A DNA stretch of 64,000 nucleotides. Origin: Peptococcaceae bacterium. GTDB taxonomy: Bacteria > Bacillota > Dehalobacteriia > UBA4068 > UBA4997. The notes under the pieces are model-generated. The model searched no databases and had not been told where the DNA came from. It saw only the letters and a program-made list of their open reading frames with translations. This document shows, one piece after another, positions 58,522 through 64,000 of this stretch. Positions within the stretch are counted from its first letter, which is position 1; every line of letters begins with the position of its first letter. The stretch spans positions 62,001 through 126,000 of the forward strand of contig JAAWKH010000002.1 of the NCBI GenBank assembly GCA_022797295.1, in the 5' to 3' direction. A program made the position numbers and the translations under genes.

Positions 58522-58986
58522 TTAAGCCATATTTGGCATTCCTTTCAATAAAAATTTAAGTAAATTTTCCCGGTCGCCCTGGGCTTGCAGCAGCAAAGGC
58601 TTGCAGTATTCCACAATCGCCCGGCGGCGAACCAAACCAATATAAACGCCCAAATCATCTACCACCGGGATAAAATTCTGCTCAACAATTTTTGGCAGCA
58701 GCTCGTCCAGCTGAGCGGATATATTCACGGCCTCCACCTTGCGGTTGGAGGGTATCTCGCTAATCATTACTTTTTCCGTGTCGTCAAAGCACATTTGGGG
58801 GTTGTGCTTAAACGTCCACAAGCAATCATCTAAAAACAGAGTGTATAGATAATAGCCCTCATTGTTTAAAACCGGCATTGCTGCAAAATGGTGATATTCC
58901 ATTTTTTCCAGCGCCTGCCGCAGGGTTGCAGTTTCCATTAGATAGGAGCTTTCAGCTTTTGTTGTCAGAAAAAAAGCAATTTGCAT
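58522..58986 (-). CDS. CBS-domain pair protein
   Basis: The 154-residue soluble protein consists of two CBS motifs (about 1-65 and 75-135: Leu-Arg-Gln-Ala-Leu-Glu-Lys-Met, Ala-Met-Pro-Val-Leu-Asn, and Phe-Ile-Pro-Val-Val-Asp-Asp, Gly-Leu-Val-Arg-Arg). CBS pairs bind adenine nucleotides and act as regulatory modules. The partner is not known. AGAAAGGACTG precedes the ATG. Confidence 0.85.
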   Translation of the reverse strand: MQIAFFLTTKAESSYLMETATLRQALEKMEYHHFAAMPVLNNEGYYLYTLFLDDCLWTFKHNPQMCFDDTEKVMISEIPSNRKVEAVNISAQLDELLPKIVEQNFIPVVDDLGVYIGLVRRRAIVEYCKPLLLQAQGDRENLLKFLLKGMPNMA

Positions 58987-59099
58987 AGTTATCAGTCCTT
59001 TCTGAATGCTATCTCAGCACAAACCAACCTCCATTAAAAAATGTAGCTTCAAAATTTTTGTTAAAAATTTTCCCATTTAAAAATATAACTTACGTTATT

Positions 59100-59129
59100 A
59101 TTATAACTCATTTTACCAGCAAATGGCAA
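59100..59129 (-). promoter_or_regulatory. Promoter of CBS gene
   Basis: On the minus strand TTGCCA, 18 bp, TATAAT (complement of 59124-59129 and 59100-59105). The leader is about 110 nt. Confidence 0.55.
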
Positions 59130-59179
59130 GCTTGATTTTGTCGAATAATAAAATCTGGCTGACTGTTTTTGGCGGCGGT

Positions 59180-60532
59180 TCAGCGGGCCAGCCGCCAAAT
59201 GGCCTGGGTGTAGATACGCTGTAAAAATTGAAAATCCTGCCTGGTGATAAATTCATCCGCCTGGTGCATAACGTCAGCCATGCCAGGGCGCAAGGGGCCA
59301 AATGCCACAAAGTTGGCAAAGGCTCGGCAGTAGGTGCCGCCGCCGGTGGCTATTGGTTGCGCGGTGGAGTCATATTCTTGATAAAGCTGCAACAGAGTGG
59401 TCACCGGCTTTTCATCAGTTGGCACGTAAAGGGGGGCTTTATGCTCAGTTTCCTGAATCTGCCAGCCGTTTTCCTGGCAGACTGCCGTCAGCCGTTGATA
59501 AATTGTGGTATAATCAGCCGTAACGGGATAGCGCAAATCCAAATCAACTGTTAGCTGCTCTTTTTCTGGTTGTAGCTTCAAAATGCCTAAATTGAGGGTC
59601 AGCTGGCCAGACACTTCGTCTGTTTGAGCCAAGCCGGCCGCCTCTCCTAGGTAATCCCGGCCAAAAAGTTGATAAAGCCGACGACAAACCTCCAGCTCCG
59701 CCGGGGCTAAGGGTAGGCTAAGCAGGTTTTGCAGCATTGCCGCCGCTGCATTTTGCCCTTTTTCGGGCTGCGAACCGTGGGCGGCTTTGCCGATACAGGA
59801 TAGCTCGCATTGGCCGCCTGGCAGTAGCACGGTGGCCTCCGCTTTGCCTGGCACTGCATTAACCACTGTGCCGGCCTGCAAAGCCAGCAGCCGGGCGGCC
59901 TCACCGTTCATAGGAATGGGCAGCGTCAGGTGAAACATAGCAATGCCTTTTTCCGCAAAGATAACCGGAAAATTGGCGTCTGGTGAAAAACCCAAGGCTG
60001 GCGGTTGATGTTCTGCGGCGTATTTTTTAATGCACTGACAACCGCTTTCTTCATTGCCGCCAATAATTAGGCGCACCGGTCGGCTGAGCGGTGCTTGCAG
60101 ACGTTTTAATGCACTCAAAGCAAACAACGCCGCCACAGCAGGGCCTTTATCGTCCAGAGAACCGCGGCCGTAGATTTTACAGCCATCGACATCATCCACC
60201 AGCTGCCCTGTGGGAGCAAAATGCCAACCCTCGCCAAAGGGTACCACATCAGCGTGGGCCAAAATGCCCACCGCTTCCAGGCTTTCGCCATCGCCCAAAT
60301 CAATGGTGATGTAATGCTCAGTTTGGCTAACCTGCAAACCAAGTCCTGCCGCCAACTGGGCAAACTGGCTCAGCGCTTGGTGTACCGGTTCGCCAAAGGG
60401 AGCGCCAGGCACGGCCGCTTCTTCCACTGAGGGAATGCTCAAAAGTTGCAGCAGGGCTTTTTCAGCCTGCGGATAATAGCTGGCGGTTTCCTGTAACAGG
60501 GCGTTTTCCCAATCTTGCTGTTTGCTGTTCAT
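59180..60532 (-). CDS. pepV: M20 family dipeptidase (PepV-like)
   Basis: The cytoplasmic dizinc 450-residue peptidase hydrolyses dipeptides, likely in peptide nutrition. Metal-site motifs: Ala-His-Ala-Asp-Val-Val-Pro, Gly-Arg-Gly-Ser-Leu-Asp-Asp-Lys-Gly-Pro, Asn-Glu-Glu-Ser-Gly-Cys, and a final Gly-Gly-Gly-Thr-Tyr-Cys-Arg near the C-terminus. Length and motif spacing fit PepV. AAGGAG lies upstream of the ATG at 60532. Confidence 0.88.
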   Translation of the reverse strand: MNSKQQDWENALLQETASYYPQAEKALLQLLSIPSVEEAAVPGAPFGEPVHQALSQFAQLAAGLGLQVSQTEHYITIDLGDGESLEAVGILAHADVVPFGEGWHFAPTGQLVDDVDGCKIYGRGSLDDKGPAVAALFALSALKRLQAPLSRPVRLIIGGNEESGCQCIKKYAAEHQPPALGFSPDANFPVIFAEKGIAMFHLTLPIPMNGEAARLLALQAGTVVNAVPGKAEATVLLPGGQCELSCIGKAAHGSQPEKGQNAAAAMLQNLLSLPLAPAELEVCRRLYQLFGRDYLGEAAGLAQTDEVSGQLTLNLGILKLQPEKEQLTVDLDLRYPVTADYTTIYQRLTAVCQENGWQIQETEHKAPLYVPTDEKPVTTLLQLYQEYDSTAQPIATGGGTYCRAFANFVAFGPLRPGMADVMHQADEFITRQDFQFLQRIYTQAIWRLAR

Positions 60533-60585
60533 TGTATTTTTCTCCTTAATTTTAATTTTGGCTATTTATAATGGTTGTTTTCTAT

Positions 60586-60599
60586 GTTATAATTATAAC
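60586..60599. promoter_or_regulatory. Palindrome containing two opposed TATAAT boxes
   Basis: GTTATAATTATAAC is a perfect 14-bp palindrome between the divergent pepV-like and exoA-like genes. It contains a -10-like TATAAT on each strand, but no good -35 is 16-18 bp away on either side, so it is a weak call. Confidence 0.3.
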
Positions 60600-60648
60600 A
60601 CAGTTTTAATAATTTAACATTAACTATTTATAAAATACGAGGTGAGAT

Positions 60649-61413
60649 ATGCGTTTAATTTCGTGGAATGTCAACGGTTTGCGGGCTTGTATTGGCAAGG
60701 GTTTTTATGATTTTGCCCAAAGCGTGGAAGCTGATATTATATCAGTGCAGGAAACCAAAATGCAGCCAGGCCAGGCGGCGGTGGAGCTGCCCGGCTACCA
60801 GCAGTTTTGGAACAGCGCGGAGCGCAAGGGATACAGTGGCACGCTGGTTTTTAGCCGGCCGGAGCCGCAAAGTGTGACGCTTGGCTTAAATCGGCCGGAA
60901 ACGGTGGAACACGATTCTGAGGGCCGGGCTATTACGCTTGAATATCCGCAGTTTTATTTGGTCAATCTTTATGTGCCCAATTCCCAGGAGGGATTGGCCC
61001 GGCTGGATTACCGAATGTGCTGGGAGGACGCTTTGCGGGCCTATGTGTGCGAGCTGGATACTAAAAAACCGGTTATCATCTGCGGTGATTTGAATGTGGC
61101 GCATCAGGAGATTGACCTGAAAAACCCCAAAACCAATCGGGGCAGCGCTGGCTTTTCCGACGAGGAGCGAGCTAAATTTAGCGAGTTGCTGTCGGCAGGT
61201 TTTGTGGATAGCTTCCGTTTTCTGCACCCAAATGAGGAGGGCGCTTATTCCTGGTGGTCTTATCGTTTCCGGGCCCGGCAGAACAATGCCGGATGGCGGA
61301 TTGACTATTTTTTGGTTTCCGAGCGGCTGCGGGAGCAAATTAAGGCGGCTTATATTTTGCCGCAGGTTATGGGCAGCGACCATTGCCCGGTTTGTTTAGA
61401 AATCTTTGATTAA
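60649..61413 (+). CDS. xth: Exonuclease III / AP endonuclease
   Basis: DNA-repair AP endonuclease of 254 residues. Motifs: Ile-Ser-Trp-Asn-Val-Asn-Gly-Leu-Arg at the N-terminus, Gln-Glu-Thr-Lys-Met, Gly-Asp-Leu-Asn-Val-Ala-His, Trp-Arg-Ile-Asp-Tyr-Phe, and Gly-Ser-Asp-His-Cys-Pro-Val at the C-terminus. GAGGTGAG precedes the ATG. Confidence 0.95.
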   Translation: MRLISWNVNGLRACIGKGFYDFAQSVEADIISVQETKMQPGQAAVELPGYQQFWNSAERKGYSGTLVFSRPEPQSVTLGLNRPETVEHDSEGRAITLEYPQFYLVNLYVPNSQEGLARLDYRMCWEDALRAYVCELDTKKPVIICGDLNVAHQEIDLKNPKTNRGSAGFSDEERAKFSELLSAGFVDSFRFLHPNEEGAYSWWSYRFRARQNNAGWRIDYFLVSERLREQIKAAYILPQVMGSDHCPVCLEIFD

Positions 61414-61452
61414 ATTTTTTGCCAAAAATTTAAATATTTTTTGCTAAAAGTC

Positions 61453-61481
61453 TTGACAATCCGTTCATTTGATTATATAAT
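61453..61481 (+). promoter_or_regulatory. tRNA-Thr promoter
   Basis: Consensus TTGACA (61453-61458), 17 bp, consensus TATAAT (61476-61481). The short leader (about 61488-61508) is itself an 8-bp hairpin, ACGTGCCG-N6-CGGCACGT, abutting the tRNA. Confidence 0.8.
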
Positions 61482-61508
61482 ATTAAACGTGCCGTGACTG
61501 CGGCACGT

Positions 61509-61584
<76 letters not shown>

Positions 61585-61591
61585 CAAACCA

Positions 61592-61628
61592 AACAAGCTT
61601 CTCGTAATTGAGGAGCTTGTTTTTTTGC
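61592..61628 (+). terminator. Terminator of tRNA-Thr
   Basis: A 12-bp stem (AACAAGCTTCTC with GAGGAGCTTGTT, one G-U) is followed by a run of T residues. Confidence 0.9.
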
Positions 61629-61731
61629 GTGAACACTTAGCAAGTGTCAAGGTCAAAGGCCGCAGACAGAGCTTAGTTTGAACCATCCATTTGGCTTTAG
61701 ACAAATGGAATCCTTATTTTAACAAAAAATT

Positions 61732-61760
61732 TTGACTTTTCTTGTGGTTTGATTTATAAT
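61732..61760 (+). promoter_or_regulatory. Promoter of stalk-domain protein gene
   Basis: TTGACT (61732-61737), 17 bp, TATAAT (61755-61760), 33 bp before the ATG. Confidence 0.65.
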
Positions 61761-61793
61761 AGTGTTCGGGAAAAAAAGTAAAGGAAGTGTGTG

Positions 61794-62921
61794 ATGTTGA
61801 ATGGTTTTGGTTTAATAATGAATAAAAAAATTTTGCCGGTGGTTTTGCTGCTGCTTTGCTGGTTGTTGCCAGCGGAAATGGCGCAGGCGAAGGAAATAAG
61901 AATTTTTGTGGATAATGTTCCGGCTTTTAGTGAGGTTTCGCCATATTACAACCAGGATACTTTGCTGGTGCCAGCCCGCTTGATTTCAGAGGAGCTGGGA
62001 GCTAGCGTTGATTGGGGCGGCAGTCAGGTGCATATCACCGGGCAGGATGTTGATATTGTGCTGAGTTTGGGGCAAAACCAGGCCATAGTGAACGGCGAGG
62101 CGCAAACCCTGGCGGTTGCTCCGCAGATGAAGCAGGGAACGGTGTTTGTGCCGTTGCGCTTTATTGCAGAGGCGCTTTCTGCCGACGTTTTATATCGGGA
62201 TGGAAAGATTTTTCTCTACACGCCGCTTTATGACGATAGCCGGGCTGTCTCTGGTATTTTTGAGCGCGGTAATAAAATTTATAAATTTCAGGAGAATAAA
62301 ATTTACTGTGCTGATGAGGGGTCTGATGACGCTGAGGTTTTGATTGCCAAGCCCACTGTGTTTGGTTTGGCGGCGGTTTCCCGCAGCGGTTTGTTGTTCA
62401 GCAGCAATGACGGCGGCAAATATTATTCATTTAAAGATGGAAGTATCGTGGATTATAATATAGGTTGGAATGATTTGTATTTTTCCACGCCTTTTACCAA
62501 TATTGGAAAATTCTTTTATGTAGAGCTGGCCCAAAGCCTGGAAAGTTTCTCTACAAAAAATGGCGTGACAGTGCCGATTGGAGAAAAAGAAAGCTATTGG
62601 GGGATTTTCAGTTCAGATATTGACGATACAAATTTAAAAACGGTTTTTATTGAGGAAAAAAATTACGGTATAGCCAGGCCTACTTATTTTGATGGCTGGA
62701 TTTATTATCAGCGCCGGGTGCCGGTGGCGCAGGAGTGGGGATATGACACCTATTCCGGGCCGGTTTGCCGGGTTCCGGCGGAGGGCGGCCAGTGGCAGGA
62801 GCTAACGCCGGAGCGGGTTGGCGGTTGGTTTGTGGATGCGGATGGGCTGCATTATCGCACTCAAAATGATGAAGTGGTGCTGCTGCCCTTTGCTAATATG
62901 CAGGATATTAATATTAATTAA
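61794..62921 (+). CDS. Secreted stalk-domain protein with DUF5050-like repeat region
   Basis: A signal peptide (about 1-32, ending Ala-Gln-Ala) precedes a Cu_amine_oxidN1 stalk domain (about 35-140: Leu-Val-Pro-Ala-Arg-Leu-Ile-Ser-Glu-Glu-Leu-Gly-Ala, Val-Phe-Val-Pro-Leu-Arg-Phe-Ile-Ala-Glu-Ala-Leu). A C-terminal half of about 220 residues, rich in Tyr-Tyr and Gly-Trp-Ile-Tyr-Tyr strands, suggests a DUF5050-type beta-propeller. The ATG at 61794 follows AAGGAAGTG. It shares the stalk domain with the 1047-2060 protein. luxS follows 17 bp later. Confidence 0.75.
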   Translation: MLNGFGLIMNKKILPVVLLLLCWLLPAEMAQAKEIRIFVDNVPAFSEVSPYYNQDTLLVPARLISEELGASVDWGGSQVHITGQDVDIVLSLGQNQAIVNGEAQTLAVAPQMKQGTVFVPLRFIAEALSADVLYRDGKIFLYTPLYDDSRAVSGIFERGNKIYKFQENKIYCADEGSDDAEVLIAKPTVFGLAAVSRSGLLFSSNDGGKYYSFKDGSIVDYNIGWNDLYFSTPFTNIGKFFYVELAQSLESFSTKNGVTVPIGEKESYWGIFSSDIDDTNLKTVFIEEKNYGIARPTYFDGWIYYQRRVPVAQEWGYDTYSGPVCRVPAEGGQWQELTPERVGGWFVDADGLHYRTQNDEVVLLPFANMQDININ

Positions 62922-62938
62922 AATAGAGGTGTTTGATA

Positions 62939-63400
62939 ATGAAAACGATTGCCAGTTTCACGGTTAATCATGATTTGTTGGAAAAGGGAATGTATGTGTC
63001 CCGGATTGACGGCGACGTGGTGACTTACGATGTGCGGATGAAAAAGCCCAATCAGGGCGATTATCTGGAGCCGCCGGCTCTACATACCTTTGAGCATTTG
63101 TTTGCCACCTATGCCAGAAATTCCGAGTTTGCGGACAGCGTAATTTATGTTGGCCCGATGGGCTGCCGCACCGGTTTTTATCTTTTGCTGCGGGATGACG
63201 TGAGCCAGGAGCAGGCGATTGGTTTAATGCAGGGCGCGCTGGACTATGTGGCTGATTTTGAGGGTGAAATTCCTGGCAACAAGCGCCAGGAGTGCGGTAA
63301 TTATCTGGAGCACGATTTGCCCGGCGCTAAGCTGGTGGCTAAGGATATGCAGCAGGTTTTGGCTGGTTGGACGCCGGCGCAGATGAAGTATGCTGAGTAA
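62939..63400 (+). CDS. luxS: S-ribosylhomocysteine lyase LuxS
   Basis: Cleaves S-ribosylhomocysteine to homocysteine and the autoinducer-2 precursor in the activated methyl cycle. The metal site His49-x-x-Glu52-His53 (Leu-His-Thr-Phe-Glu-His-Leu) and Cys near 121 are present, with the catalytic Cys in Gly-Cys-Arg-Thr-Gly-Phe-Tyr. 153 residues. The ATG at 62939 follows GAGGTG. pfs/mtnN is not in the window. Confidence 0.96.
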   Translation: MKTIASFTVNHDLLEKGMYVSRIDGDVVTYDVRMKKPNQGDYLEPPALHTFEHLFATYARNSEFADSVIYVGPMGCRTGFYLLLRDDVSQEQAIGLMQGALDYVADFEGEIPGNKRQECGNYLEHDLPGAKLVAKDMQQVLAGWTPAQMKYAE

Positions 63401-63403
63401 GTT

Positions 63404-64000
63404 ATGACGCTGCAACAATTATATTACGCTTTGGTGATTGCCAGGGAGGGCTCGATGAATAAGGCGGCGGAGGCGCTTTATATCTCCCAGCCGGCCTTAA
63501 CCAGCGCTATCAAGGAGCTGGAGCGGGAAAGCGGCCTCAGCATTTTTCTGCGGATTGGCAAGGGCGTGGTGCCCACCGCCGAGGGCGCGGAGTTTTTAAC
63601 CTCTGCCCGGCAGGTTTATCAGCAGTATGAGCTTTTGCAAGAAAAATTCTGCGGTTTTGAGCGGGGCAATTTCAAAAAGAAATTTGGCGTTTCCACTCAG
63701 CATTATTCTTTTGCGGTTAAGGCTTTTGTGGAGATGGTGAAAAAGTTTGACATTTTGCAATATGAATTTGCTATTCGGGAAACCAAAACCTATGAGGTGA
63801 TAACCGATGTGGGCACGCTGAAAAGCGAGATCGGCATTTTGTATCTCAGTGATTTTAACCGCAAAATTATCACCAAGCTGCTGCATGAGCAGGATTTGGC
63901 CTTTCATCCCTTGATTGATTGCAACGCCTATGTTTATATGTGGCGTAGTCATCCTCTGGCGGGGCAGGCCAGCGTCAGCCTGGCTCAGCTGGCGGATTAT
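63404..64000 (+). CDS. LysR family transcriptional regulator (cut by window end)
   Basis: Translated from ATG 63404, 199 residues are visible and the frame is still open at the edge. The N-terminal winged helix-turn-helix is clear (Leu-Gln-Gln-Leu-Tyr-Tyr-Ala-Leu, Ser-Met-Asn-Lys-Ala-Ala-Glu-Ala-Leu-Tyr-Ile-Ser-Gln-Pro-Ala-Leu-Thr). The start of the ligand-binding domain follows. It begins 3 bp after luxS, so the two are probably co-transcribed. Confidence 0.9.
   Translation, partial: MTLQQLYYALVIAREGSMNKAAEALYISQPALTSAIKELERESGLSIFLRIGKGVVPTAEGAEFLTSARQVYQQYELLQEKFCGFERGNFKKKFGVSTQHYSFAVKAFVEMVKKFDILQYEFAIRETKTYEVITDVGTLKSEIGILYLSDFNRKIITKLLHEQDLAFHPLIDCNAYVYMWRSHPLAGQASVSLAQLADY

Overview
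The window looks like chromosome from an anaerobic, endospore-forming member of the Bacillota (Clostridia or a relative). The evidence is a complete eight-gene spoIIIAA-AH operon and spoIVA, a PASTA-domain kinase/PP2C pair, an LCP protein and a class B sortase, a flavodiiron oxygen/NO reductase, an IspH-ribosomal protein S1 fusion, and frequent TTG/GTG starts with strong Shine-Dalgarno sites. No outer-membrane genes are seen. The genus cannot be assigned from sequence reading alone.

Layout. 0-4 kb: small membrane proteins, a secreted stalk-domain protein and bioBD behind a promoter carrying two BirA-like operators. 4-10 kb (minus strand): sortase B, a type IV pilus-like cluster (pilT, four pilin-like genes, pilC) and a secreted transglutaminase with a duplicated promoter. 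10-13 kb: a flavodiiron/flavin reductase/rubredoxin fusion and a DUF4240-zinc-ribbon protein. 13-18.3 kb: spoIIIAA-AH. 18.4-23 kb: Asp23/AmaP/DUF2273/nusB, a metallo-beta-lactamase-fold protein and two unknowns. 23-26.7 kb (minus): alaS-ireB-ruvX-DUF1292. 26.9-38.8 kb: rlmB, a YlmH-like gene, an LCP gene, then def-fmt-Zn peptidase-rsmB-rlmN-PP2C-pknB-rsgA-rpe. 38.9-44.5 kb: a metalloprotease-like protein, a NusG-II-like protein, hutP-cmk-plsC-ispH/rpsA. 44.5-46.3 kb: three minus-strand genes interrupting an otherwise familiar clostridial order. 46.7-51.4 kb: der-plsY-gpsA-spoIVA. 51.4-56 kb: an AT-rich accessory block with a possible nuclease, two XRE regulators, a small zinc-ribbon membrane protein and two paralogous orphan histidine kinases. 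56-64 kb: LarA-like protein, a TraB/EreA-like protein, a CBS protein, an M20 dipeptidase, exoA, tRNA-Thr, a second stalk-domain protein, luxS and a LysR gene cut by the window end.

Much of the window is core housekeeping: translation (alaS, def, fmt, rsmB, rlmN, rsgA, der, tRNA-Thr), lipid synthesis (plsC, plsY, gpsA), isoprenoids (ispH), sporulation and envelope signalling. The less ordinary parts are the retraction-type pilus cluster, the 51.4-56 kb block, and several compact regulatory layouts: divergent promoters sharing or abutting their -35 boxes, a duplicated promoter, a ribosome-site-masking hairpin, and a small ORF lying antisense to a strong promoter. Promoter, operator and terminator calls were made by eye and are predictions.
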